Assembly (NCBI GenBank): GCA_902495305.1
Contig: CABUWG010000005.1
Span: 1-59,935 of the forward strand
From: an uncultured Pseudomonadota bacterium
GTDB lineage: Bacteria > Pseudomonadota > Alphaproteobacteria > RF32 > CAG-239
Direction: 5' to 3'
Length of the DNA stretch: 59,935 bases
A model generated the notes under the pieces. That model saw only the letters and a list, made by a program, of their open reading frames with translations, was not told the DNA's origin and ran no database searches. The translations under genes were made by a program, and so were the position numbers. Shown here one piece after another: positions 36,401-43,683 of this stretch (the stretch's first letter is position 1; each line of letters begins with the position of its first letter).

Positions 36401-36719
36401 CAAATGTACAAATGGCATCTATGCCAACATTGATGGAACTTGGTACACATGGGTAGGAGCTTCGACTTCAGGTGACGTTTCTGCAACAATGGGTAACAGC
36501 GCCACAACATGGCATCCGGCTAGAATTGAAAAGCTGGATCCCAAAGATTGGCTCAGCGGTTGGACTTATATAGATACAGACGGCAGCAACTCTGCTTCTT
36601 CTATTATGGCAACAGCCATCATCGAGGCAGTCAAAACCCCGATCCTCAGTTGCTCTGTCAAAGACAACGGCAACGGTACAATGACGATTGACGGCAAAGT
36701 ATACGGGCCTGAGTTATAA
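33405..36719 (+). CDS. Large repeat-containing surface lipoprotein (island protein B)
   Basis: 1104 residues. Lipobox FNAC near residue 26, followed by DPESDVFGLEDKK, an acidic stretch after the lipid-bearing Cys like Bacteroidota lipoprotein export signals. The first domain (about 45-235, with LPPEVVEGKEV) matches the N-terminal domain of the 30731 protein. A divergent second domain (about 240-425) is followed by three clear repeats of about 178 residues, beginning at residues 432, 610 and 790 (each D.DAW.K...L...). The C-terminal domain (from about 967, IPSELGKV...TMTIDGKVYGPEL) is shared with protein A. No Shine-Dalgarno sequence. An adhesin-like role is inferred from architecture only. 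Confidence 0.82.
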   Translation: MRQKNVFRNSIFFLMLALWACVFNACDPESDVFGLEDKKSNPVTDIELAEADWTLKNVSIDSIAGEKKFTDKGEGRLVLLYKDGTSKDSSIIWNPTASVEYPTDNVWYVEKKDIALKDVNKTQRTDSVDMEYFQYNFNFENGKSLLLDAKSRIEKLEAHGKTIKLPYFAFTNIEYSGVQEYKKLPPEVVEGKEVESYTAILRFLVTRSVKELEDSERTYKMYVPVKLVITKGNTPVDPDLDRVEADQQKSSFTREYDRQSKYVKYIDTWNWIINLYYNDGTVKQDTKKGTINAWFEFPGKQKIYQESLDFSCTASNTKSTSSTSKDYNFTCGGQNFTVGSYWEKATYSNGGQTIELPYHYFNNIQYNSYKAERQGEKTENGTIYQIYLVTISMTASNTSGENEKFNVLYEVWKKKTQTDPDDPDNPDEPTKDIDAWIKESELDSNDKSHAIITILDNKGNERDTTVAIQYNISWSLDTDFDVTKANNSVSHQSISEGTSTTSTRTSGAFTVQTIKTVKTSSFEGFSHKITTVNEKATIKVAGKVLAMPSSDLVPVYKTYTQDSPTTANDLVSYPTHLKYDCSYNNKTTSKTQNGIIRVKKEEPKPDPVYDEDAWIKSSDLTDGGLSSATITIRNNKGAERDTSVQIQYNNSWSLDNPFDVTKSDNSVVFSSISSGTTTSSTRTLNAFTITKTKTTKTASFNGFSHKIYTEVEKATITIKVASGNKILNMPSADMNVSYKDYSQDGGTTSNGVTSYPTRLNYTCSYNTGSSSKTQEGTIRVKKDEPEEVTDVDAWFKTQNLTNTGLSSATVVIENSKGETREENFEIQYQLSWSLANPFEVTKADNSISHLGISQTGSSTSTRTEGKFTVTTTTKTHTASFNGFSHPVTTVNETAVLHIAGKELQMLASDLTPAYVNYDQEPGSTSGNTTSYPTELNYSCAYHNGSLGNKTQNVTIKVTKDEPVKPDVIIPSELGKVTGASKTIVLRNGNPSDRTNCLAIKCTNGIYANIDGTWYTWVGASTSGDVSATMGNSATTWHPARIEKLDPKDWLSGWTYIDTDGSNSASSIMATAIIEAVKTPILSCSVKDNGNGTMTIDGKVYGPEL

Positions 36720-36740
36720 GAAAAATCCCGATCAATAAGA

Positions 36741-36771
36741 AAAACCGGCAAGCTTTATGCTTGTCGGTTTT
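36741..36771 (+). terminator. Terminator of island protein B
   Basis: AAAACCGGCAAGC (36741-36753) and GCTTGTCGGTTTT (36759-36771), one G-T pair, then more T. The A run upstream may also serve the minus gene ending at 36778. Confidence 0.85.
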
Positions 36772-36777
36772 TTGTTT

Positions 36778-37227
36778 TTAAAAACGCCGGACTTTCAAAT
36801 TGGCAAGCGGGGCATGTACGTACTTTTCTATATGAACTTCATGCTTAAAAGCCGAAAGCACTGCCTGCAACAGTTCTTCCTCGCTGATTCTCCTGATATC
36901 AGCAAGAGCTCCGGCCGGAATAAACTCAATCTTGCCATGACATATCGTCAGTAAAAAGCGCTCCTCCCAAGGATATTTCCGCAACGCCTCATCAGCCGCC
37001 GGCAAATGCCGACAAGCCAAATCATTCCGGTTTGCCTCTTGATAAATCCATCCGAGAAAAATACACTCTTCTCCTTTTTTAGCTACAATGTAACCACATC
37101 CTTCAGCAACAGCCTGCCGGATAATCTCATACATATCTCCGGATAAACCGCCGACATGAGATAACAAAAGAAAAGAACCATACCCAAAGGAATAACCTCG
37201 TTCTGCATAAAACTTATTCATAACCAT
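36778..37227 (-). CDS. Orphan protein, 149 residues, SD-less leader
   Basis: Not recognised. The start could be Met1 (37227) or Met3 (37221). Soluble mixed alpha/beta protein (GYIVAKKGEECIFLGWIYQE, RFLLTICHGKIEFIPAGAL), Leu-rich helix at residues 115-130, no export signal. The leader is A/T only (TTTTAAATTTTTATGG) with no Shine-Dalgarno sequence. It is one of the orphan group. Confidence 0.65.
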   Translation of the reverse strand: MVMNKFYAERGYSFGYGSFLLLSHVGGLSGDMYEIIRQAVAEGCGYIVAKKGEECIFLGWIYQEANRNDLACRHLPAADEALRKYPWEERFLLTICHGKIEFIPAGALADIRRISEEELLQAVLSAFKHEVHIEKYVHAPLANLKVRRF

Positions 37228-37354
37228 AAAAATTTAAAATAATAATCTTCAATCAACGCATAATTTACCGTAACAACTACGCTTTGTCTACAAAAAAAGA
37301 GGGACAAATCCCCCCTTGTTTATGATGTGAACACTCAGCATTCCAACATAACAC

Positions 37355-37456
37355 CTTGTCTTACAAGACAAGAAATTGTCAGGCTGCGACGGAGATTTCA
37401 AGCGACATGTACAAAAAAGTACACGAGCAAGAAATCTCCTAGCATGATGGCAATTT
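37355..37456. repeat. Hairpin cluster at the end of the efflux operon
   Basis: A perfect palindrome CTTGTCTT-AC-AAGACAAG (37355-37372) is followed by a nested structure: AAATTG (37373-37378) / CAATTT (37451-37456), GGAGATTTC (37391-37399) / GAAATCTCC (37431-37439), and TGTAC (37408-37412) / GTACA (37419-37423). The outer arm covers the stop codon of the pump gene. It is probably a 3' end or terminator structure, though without a good T run. Confidence 0.6.
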
Positions 37457-40400
37457 ACTGTCTTTTACCTACAGTTGCTTCCTTTATGGTTTGGAATAAT
37501 ACATACAATAAAGGAATGACCAGCAAGCCGACAAAAGTACCCAGCAACATGCCGTAAAATACCGGAACACCAATGGCAATACGGCTGCTGGCGCCGGCAC
37601 CTGTCGCCACAATCATCGGCAACACACCCAAAATAAAGGTAAAGGCCGTCATTAACACCGCACGAAAACGCTCTTTGGTTCCGACCAGCGCCGACCGGAC
37701 GATTGACGTGCCGCGCTCCTGCTCTTCTTTGGAAAATTCCACAATCAGAATAGCATTCTTACTGGCCAAACCGACAAGCAAAATCAATCCCAGCTGGGCA
37801 TAAATACTCAGCGGCAGTCCGGTAATAAACAAACCTGCCAAAGCGCCAAGCATTGCCACAGATACCGATGTTAACACCGGCAGCGGCGTCAGCCAGCTCT
37901 CATACTGTGCCACCAGAAACAAATAACCAAAGGTAATCGCCAAGGCCAAAAGGTAGCCGATCTGACCGCCGCTGGCTTTTTCCTGATAGCTGATTCCAGA
38001 CCAGTCATAAGTAAAGCCCTGCGGCAGACTCTTTGACAATTGTTCCAAAGAATCCATAGCCTCACCGGTACTGACGGAGTTGTTCTGCACCGCTGTAATA
38101 GAGGCACTCGGATACTGGTTGTAACGGGTAACCACGCGCGGAGACAAAACCTTGCGAAGCTTAACCACACTGCCCAGCGGCACCATCTCGCCGTTTTTAT
38201 TCTGAACATGCAGGTTGCTGATGCTGTCAATGTCCTTACGGAACTTCCAGTCAGCCTGAATCATAACCTTATTCACCTGCGTACCGAAGTTAACGTCATT
38301 GATATAACTGGATCCGAGATAATTTTGCAAAACCGCAAAAATATCTCCAACGGCCACACCCATAGCCTCGGCTTTTTGACGGTCAATATCCAAATAAATA
38401 TTCGGAGTCTTCGCCGTATAAGTCGTATAGGCATAAGATACCTCCGGCGCCTGATTAACCTGCAGCAGCATATTCTGCAAAGCAGCTTCAATCTGCTGGG
38501 GGTTATCGGTATTAGTGGACAACAGGCGATAATCCATACCACCGCTCATACCAAGCCCCATAATTGCCGGCGGCTCAAACAACTGAACCTCAGCTTGCGG
38601 CTTATTGGCAAGTTTAGCACGAATACGATTCAAAATATTGGTAGAATACAACTCATCGCCTTTGCGCTCATTCCACGGTTTCAGGGTAATAAAGCCCAGT
38701 GCAACGTTTTCGCCGGAACCGCCGATCATACTGACGCCGGCAACAATCATAACGCTGTCCACGCCCTGTTCTTCTTTCATCAGCGGAAAAATCTCGTCAA
38801 TAAACTTCTGCGTCCGTTCGCGCGAAGCACCTTCCGGCAGCTGAATATTGACCATGATAACGCCTTGGTCTTCATTCGGAATAAACGAAGTCTGGCTGAT
38901 GCTCAACAGCGCATAAACGCCGATAACAATCAAACCGAACAACAACGCAATCACAGAAACCTTGCGGGCTACAATCGCAACAATCGCCACATATGTATCT
39001 CTGGCTTTGTTCAAAGACTGGTTAAACCAGAACAACGGACCATGCGTAATCTTTTTCAACGGGCGCAAAATTGTTGCACACAAAGCCGGAGACAATGTCA
39101 AAGCGTTCACGGACGAGAAGAAAACCGAAGTCGAAATCGTCACGGCAAACTGCTGATAAATTCGTCCGGTAATACCGCCCATAAATCCGACCGGCACAAA
39201 GATGGCCAGCAATACCAGCGTTGTGGCAATAACGGCACTGGAAACCTGTTCCATTGCCTTAATTGTGGCCTCTTTCGGTGCCAGCTTTTCTGTTTCCATC
39301 AGATATAGCACGCGTTCAACCACCACAATCGCATCGTCCACCACCAGACCGATGGCCAATACCAAACCAAACAGCGTCAGCATATTGATACTGTATCCCA
39401 GAGCCAGCATGACGGCAAACGTCGCAAAGATAGACACCGGAATAGTCAGCGTCGGAATCAACGTAGAGCGCCAGTCCTGCAAAAAGATATAGCAGACAAA
39501 GACCACCAAAATAAAGGTCAGAATCAACGTAAAAACGACTTCCTCAATGGAAGCTTCAATATACTCCGTAGAATCATAGCCGATCATATAAGTCATATCT
39601 TCCGGAAAATTTTGCGAAAGCTTCTCAATCTCGGCCTTAACGGCAGCCATTGCCTCAAGAGCGTTGGCGCCGGCCAACTGGTTGATTGCAATAGCAACGT
39701 TCGGCGCATTATTAAACTTGGAAGTCGCATGATAATTTTCTTCACCAATCTCAACGCGGGCAATATCCTTTAAGCGCAACAATCCGCCCTGCTCGGCCGT
39801 CCGGACAATAATATTTTTAAAGTCCTCTACCTCGTTAATACGCCCCAAAGTCTGCAAGGTATAAACCATCTGCTGATGTCCGTCGCCGGGCATTGCGCCG
39901 ACACTTCCGAGCGAAGGCTGATAGTTTTGGCTTTCAATCGCCGCCGTAATAGTCGAAAGCGGCAAATTCAAAGCCGTAATTTTATCGGCGTCCAGCCAGA
40001 CCCGCATACTCAGACGGGAAGAATAAACATTAACCTCGCCCACGCCGTAAACGCGCGCCAGATTGTTCTTAATGTTGTTCTGCACATAATCGGCCAATTC
40101 CAGAGTCGAGTGCGTGCCTTTCGGCGAACCGATGGTAATAAAGCCCAGAATATTGGAAGACCGGCTGCGAACCGTTAGTCCCTGGCGGGTTACTTCCGTC
40201 GGCAGTTTGGATTGAGCCTGCTGAATACGGTTTTGCACTTTAACCTGCGCCATATCGCGGTCAACGCCGACCTTAAAAGTAACAGTCAGAGAATAGCTGG
40301 AGTTTTCGGAAGAAGAACTCATATACAACATATCTTCCACGCCGTTAATTTCTTCTTCCAGCGGAATACCGATCGTCTTGGCCACAACTTCCGCACTGGC

Positions 40401-40556
40401 CCCCGGATAAGATGCCGAAACCACCACTTCCGGCGGTGTAATCTCAGGATAAAGAGCAATCGGCAGAGAGAAAATGGAAATAACGCCCGCCAACGTCAAA
40501 ACGATGGAAATAACCATCGCAAAGCGCGGGCGCTCAATAAAGATTCTTGAAATCAT
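37455..40556 (-). CDS. RND multidrug efflux pump, HAE1 (AcrB/MexB) family
   Basis: 1033 residues, usual length. Inner-membrane proton-driven drug pump that works with a periplasmic adaptor and an outer-membrane channel. The N-terminus FIERPRFAMVISIVLTLAG, the proton-relay pair in GLVLAIGLVVDDAIVVVE near residue 405, and the C-terminal half with FIPNEDQGVIMVNIQLPEGA and GVPVFYGMLLGT are all typical. The gene lies 3 bases after its adaptor gene and is the last of a three-gene operon. No TolC-like channel gene is in the window. Substrates cannot be deduced. Confidence 0.96.
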   Translation of the reverse strand: MISRIFIERPRFAMVISIVLTLAGVISIFSLPIALYPEITPPEVVVSASYPGASAEVVAKTIGIPLEEEINGVEDMLYMSSSSENSSYSLTVTFKVGVDRDMAQVKVQNRIQQAQSKLPTEVTRQGLTVRSRSSNILGFITIGSPKGTHSTLELADYVQNNIKNNLARVYGVGEVNVYSSRLSMRVWLDADKITALNLPLSTITAAIESQNYQPSLGSVGAMPGDGHQQMVYTLQTLGRINEVEDFKNIIVRTAEQGGLLRLKDIARVEIGEENYHATSKFNNAPNVAIAINQLAGANALEAMAAVKAEIEKLSQNFPEDMTYMIGYDSTEYIEASIEEVVFTLILTFILVVFVCYIFLQDWRSTLIPTLTIPVSIFATFAVMLALGYSINMLTLFGLVLAIGLVVDDAIVVVERVLYLMETEKLAPKEATIKAMEQVSSAVIATTLVLLAIFVPVGFMGGITGRIYQQFAVTISTSVFFSSVNALTLSPALCATILRPLKKITHGPLFWFNQSLNKARDTYVAIVAIVARKVSVIALLFGLIVIGVYALLSISQTSFIPNEDQGVIMVNIQLPEGASRERTQKFIDEIFPLMKEEQGVDSVMIVAGVSMIGGSGENVALGFITLKPWNERKGDELYSTNILNRIRAKLANKPQAEVQLFEPPAIMGLGMSGGMDYRLLSTNTDNPQQIEAALQNMLLQVNQAPEVSYAYTTYTAKTPNIYLDIDRQKAEAMGVAVGDIFAVLQNYLGSSYINDVNFGTQVNKVMIQADWKFRKDIDSISNLHVQNKNGEMVPLGSVVKLRKVLSPRVVTRYNQYPSASITAVQNNSVSTGEAMDSLEQLSKSLPQGFTYDWSGISYQEKASGGQIGYLLALAITFGYLFLVAQYESWLTPLPVLTSVSVAMLGALAGLFITGLPLSIYAQLGLILLVGLASKNAILIVEFSKEEQERGTSIVRSALVGTKERFRAVLMTAFTFILGVLPMIVATGAGASSRIAIGVPVFYGMLLGTFVGLLVIPLLYVLFQTIKEATVGKRQ

Positions 40557-40559
40557 AGA

Positions 40560-41723
40560 CTACTTTACCTCCGCAGCATCAGACACTAACTGGGCATTGA
40601 CTTTCTGCCCTTCACGAACTTTCTGCAGCCCTTGAATAATCACTTTGTCGTCAGAGCTCAAACCATCAAGAACAATTTGCTTGTCTTCAAAAACGTCACC
40701 CAGTTCAACACGTCTCTGCTCGGCAATACCTTCTTCGTTTACCGTAAAGACATAATTGCCGTGCTGATCCTGAGCCAAAGCGGCCTGCGGAACCAGAACA
40801 GCCAGTTGTTGCTGCTTCTCGCCGATGCGGATATCGACATAGTTCCCCGGAATCAACAAGTCCTCATCATTTTTATACTCGGCATAAACTGCAATCGTCG
40901 CCGTTTCCGTATTGACTTCGTTATCGGTAAAGCGGGACTGCAGATTGTTAACCAGAACCGTTCCGTTAGAAAGAACCAGCTCGGTCAGCAGCTGACTTGC
41001 CTTGCCGTCATACATCTGACGCATATCAAGCATATCGCGGTCCGTGACGGAAAAAGCCACACGGATCGGATTGGTCTGAACAATACGTGCCAGTGTCTGA
41101 GTTGCGGAAGACACGTAGTTTCCTTCCGTAACCAGAGCCTTGCCGATACGACCGCTGATCGGCGCCTTAATTTCGGTATAGCCTAAATCAATTTTTGCCA
41201 GATCAAGATTGGCTTTGGCCTGGGCGACAGCGGCTTTAGCCTGCAAATAGCTGCTTTCTGCCGTATCCAGAGTCGCTTTGGAAGCATAATTCTGTTTGCT
41301 CAGAGAAGACTGTCTCTTATAATCGCGTTCGGTTTTCACCAGATTCGCCTCGGCACTTTCCAGTTCGGCCTGACGCAGTTCCACATTGGCAATATAACGC
41401 TCCTGCTCAATCACAAACAAAATATCGCCTTCGTTCACAAAAGAGCCTTCTTCAAACAAAACTTTTTCAACATAACCGGTAATCTGCGGCATGAGATTAA
41501 CGCTCTTAATCGGCTCGACATGGCCGATATAAGTTTTTTTCGGAGAGATATCGCGCGTTTCCAACTGCTGTATCAGGACATAAGGAGTCCCGCCGCCCAT
41601 TGCCGCCATATTAGCTGCCGGCGGCGTCAAACGACCTTTCAGGTACCAGCCTGCCGCACCGCATAATAAAAAGACAATCACTCTTTTTATAATCACTCTG
41701 TTTTTCAACTTACCAACTTGCAT
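40560..41723 (-). CDS. RND efflux periplasmic adaptor (AcrA/MexA family)
   Basis: 387 residues. Membrane fusion protein linking pump and outer-membrane channel. One N-terminal membrane anchor (residues 10-30, VIVFLLCGAAGWYL), without a lipobox-like Cys after it, is followed by a lipoyl half (VNLMPQITGYVEKVLFEEGSFVNEGD), a coiled-coil hairpin (about 100-170), the second lipoyl half (YTEIKAPISGRIGKALVTEG), and beta-barrel and membrane-proximal domains. It starts 4 bases after the tetR stop, so the two are co-translated or co-transcribed. Confidence 0.95.
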   Translation of the reverse strand: MQVGKLKNRVIIKRVIVFLLCGAAGWYLKGRLTPPAANMAAMGGGTPYVLIQQLETRDISPKKTYIGHVEPIKSVNLMPQITGYVEKVLFEEGSFVNEGDILFVIEQERYIANVELRQAELESAEANLVKTERDYKRQSSLSKQNYASKATLDTAESSYLQAKAAVAQAKANLDLAKIDLGYTEIKAPISGRIGKALVTEGNYVSSATQTLARIVQTNPIRVAFSVTDRDMLDMRQMYDGKASQLLTELVLSNGTVLVNNLQSRFTDNEVNTETATIAVYAEYKNDEDLLIPGNYVDIRIGEKQQQLAVLVPQAALAQDQHGNYVFTVNEEGIAEQRRVELGDVFEDKQIVLDGLSSDDKVIIQGLQKVREGQKVNAQLVSDAAEVK

Positions 41724-41727
41724 CTCA

Positions 41728-42348
41728 TTACCTCTCGTTCTTAATACTCTTTATCATCAAACCAAAACTCTTTCTGACCATTTCGGGAAAACGAACCAGC
41801 TCGGAACCGCCGGAAAGCACTCCCGATAACATCCCCTGCCATAAAGACATCAAAATCAAAGCCAAATCGTCAACATTTAAATCGGGCCTTATTTCTCCAC
41901 TTTTTTGAAAAGATGTCAACAACTCTTTTAATTCTTTCAGAGGGATATCCCTAATCTCCCTGATTGCATTGCCGACAGTTTTTACAATCCCTTCAGACCA
42001 TTCCATATGAAAACGGGCAAAAAACAAAAAACGGCGGTAATTGGCATCGTCAACCACCATTTTTGCGATTTTAACCTGAACTTCACACAAGTCTTCCAAA
42101 TTCTTAATATTATTTGCAAACTCTTTAATCTTACAATGATTATCATAAAAATTCTGCTTAATAACTTCTATCAGCAAATCCGGTTTATTCTTAAAATGCC
42201 AATAGACAGCTCCTTTTGTCAGATTTATTTTTGCTGCAATATCATCAAAAGTTGTTCGGGCATACCCTTTGGTACAAAAAACATCCAATGCCGCTGCAAG
42301 AATGGCATTTCGGGTTTGCTCAGCTTCTTCTTTCGTTTTTCTTACCAT
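41728..42348 (-). CDS. TetR family repressor of the efflux operon (AcrR-like)
   Basis: 206 residues from the ATG at 42348 (AGGTGATGTG ahead); upstream extension overlaps the operator and is rejected. The N-terminal helix-turn-helix (ILAAALDVFCTKGYARTTFDDIA, then LTKGAVYWHFKNKPDLL) is AcrR-like, and a TetR ligand-binding helical domain follows. Autoregulation is inferred from the palindrome at 42367-42387 next to its own promoter. First gene of the operon. Confidence 0.94.
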   Translation of the reverse strand: MVRKTKEEAEQTRNAILAAALDVFCTKGYARTTFDDIAAKINLTKGAVYWHFKNKPDLLIEVIKQNFYDNHCKIKEFANNIKNLEDLCEVQVKIAKMVVDDANYRRFLFFARFHMEWSEGIVKTVGNAIREIRDIPLKELKELLTSFQKSGEIRPDLNVDDLALILMSLWQGMLSGVLSGGSELVRFPEMVRKSFGLMIKSIKNER

Positions 42349-42366
42349 CACATCACCTGAAAACAC

Positions 42367-42387
42367 ACATACATTCAGGCTGTATGT
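42367..42387. promoter_or_regulatory. AcrR-type operator
   Basis: ACATACA (42367-42373), 7 bp, TGTATGT (42381-42387), a perfect inverted repeat. The half-sites match those of the E. coli AcrR box. It overlaps the -10 of the operon promoter, which suits repression. Confidence 0.75.
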
Positions 42388-42412
42388 ATAAAACAAAATT
42401 TTAATAAATCAA
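42385..42412 (-). promoter_or_regulatory. Promoter of the tetR-adaptor-pump operon
   Basis: Minus strand: TTGATT (42407-42412), 16 bp, TATACA (42385-42390), overlapping the operator. Confidence 0.6.
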
Positions 42413-42437
42413 GCATTTTTATCAAATTTTGCAAAAA

Positions 42438-42467
42438 AAATCCTCTGAAACATTATCCAGAGGATTT
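42438..42467 (-). terminator. Terminator of the 62-residue gene
   Basis: AAATCCTCTG (42438-42447) and CAGAGGATTT (42458-42467) with a ten-base loop and a T run on the minus strand. It insulates the efflux operon promoter. Confidence 0.8.
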
Positions 42468-42486
42468 ATTAAAATAATATTTATTT

Positions 42487-42675
42487 TTAAAATTTTCTTA
42501 TTAATTGCAGATTAGCCCGCAAAATGGCATCCTGCTGTGCCTTAAGCTTCTGCTTTCTGATTTGCTCAAGTTTAATCACGTCTTCCCAAAGCTGTAGATT
42601 CTCTTCACGGACAACGCATTCGGGACGAATAAAATTATAAACTCCTGCCTCAGAACGTTTATCATTATAATCCAT
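42487..42675 (-). CDS. Small charged helical protein, 62 residues
   Basis: Unrecognised, but well supported as a gene: AAGGAGGGCGGA directly before ATG is one of the best ribosome sites in the window, with a promoter and terminator. The C-terminal two thirds form one charged amphipathic helix (KLEQIRKQKLKAQQDAILRA). Cytoplasmic; perhaps a small regulator or stress protein. Unlike its orphan neighbours it uses a classical Shine-Dalgarno sequence. Confidence 0.75.
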   Translation of the reverse strand: MDYNDKRSEAGVYNFIRPECVVREENLQLWEDVIKLEQIRKQKLKAQQDAILRANLQLIRKF

Positions 42676-42711
42676 TCCGCCCTCCTTTCAATGTTGTTGA
42701 GTTATGATAAT

Positions 42712-42739
42712 AATATAGCGCTTATATTTTGTTATACAA
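42712..42739 (-). promoter_or_regulatory. Possible promoter of the 62-residue gene
   Basis: Minus strand: TTGTAT (42734-42739), 16 bp, TATATT (42712-42717). Confidence 0.45.
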
Positions 42740-42856
42740 GCATAATAGCATAATAAACTTAACAATATGTTTATAAAACGGAATGTTTAATTCTCCCGTT
42801 CCTTTTTTTAAAACACGCCGGAAGTTAAATGCAGCAAAATTTTCACAAAATAATTG

Positions 42857-42884
42857 TTGACAATCAGTCGGAACATGCTAATTC
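42857..42884 (+). promoter_or_regulatory. Possible promoter of the duplicated-module genes
   Basis: TTGACA (42857-42862), 16 bp, TAATTC (42879-42884) preceded by TGC (extended -10 like). Confidence 0.4.
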
Positions 42885-42937
42885 TATGTCCGTAAAACTA
42901 TTATTAATCTTATAATTAACCTCAAAATTTTTAAGAT

Positions 42938-43654
42938 ATGGAAACAAAAAAAGAAGACTATGGTTTTATCTGGTATTCCTCTGACGGAATTGCAGATGAA
43001 CTCGAAAAAACAGCTCCTCAATGCGGACATTATTTGTTAAAGGACAGAAGTTGTTCGGCCCGTACGGTTTATAATCAGGAAAATGGCATTTTACTAAACG
43101 ATGATTTATATTTGCCGCTTAATATCTCCCGACAAAAATTCCGTGCAGCTGAAGCAAAAGCCTATTTCAGCGTTGTAAAGTTAGAAATTCCTTGCCTTTA
43201 CCAAATCCTCCTGCTCCAAAACGCAGCTAAAACGCTGAACAAATCTTTTGCGGCAATAGGAATGGGTGAAGACATGATTCCGGATAACGCATTGCAAAAT
43301 GTCTGGTATAAAGAAGCAATGGAACAAGCTGACAGTCAGGAAACAAGAAACTGTATTTTTATCCGTCCCCGCAAAGACGGCATGCCCCAATATGATTACG
43401 AGATAATCAATTCCAAATATCTCCTTGTCAATCATTCCAGGCTGTATGTCCATGACGGGAAAGAATATAAAAATATCAACTTTTCCTTAATCGCAAGCAA
43501 TGGACTTGTTGATATCCTGAAACTGGAACGCGAAAATATGTTTTTTGCCCGAATGTATGGTGAAATTTCATATATCGGAACACGTTTTGACTACAGCTCC
43601 ATGAAAATGAAAACGATTATAAGTAGTATTTCTGCTCATAAAATCAAACGTTAA
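42938..43654 (+). CDS. Orphan protein with one copy of a GxYxxxxG...Y..E.GI module
   Basis: 238 residues, no signal peptide. Residues about 28-130 contain a module beginning GHYLLKD..., TVYNQENGI, A.A.AYFS..., then IGMGEDMIPDNALQNVWYKE. The next gene has two related modules. The second part (about 130-238) is beta-rich with YDYEIINSKYLLVNHSRLYV. The ATG follows CCTCAAAATTTTTAAGAT, an SD-less AT leader; the same CCTCAAAATTTTT string precedes the 33405 gene. Function unknown. Sits 29 bases ahead of the next gene, so they are probably one transcript. Confidence 0.72.
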   Translation: METKKEDYGFIWYSSDGIADELEKTAPQCGHYLLKDRSCSARTVYNQENGILLNDDLYLPLNISRQKFRAAEAKAYFSVVKLEIPCLYQILLLQNAAKTLNKSFAAIGMGEDMIPDNALQNVWYKEAMEQADSQETRNCIFIRPRKDGMPQYDYEIINSKYLLVNHSRLYVHDGKEYKNINFSLIASNGLVDILKLERENMFFARMYGEISYIGTRFDYSSMKMKTIISSISAHKIKR

Positions 43655-43683
43655 TAATTCCAATCTAAAAAATACATAACAAT

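Noticed and set aside
38040..39308. 422-codon + strand frame opposite the RND pump
   Set aside because: Antisense shadow of a clearly conserved gene, with Asn/His/Arg-rich composition and no ribosome site.
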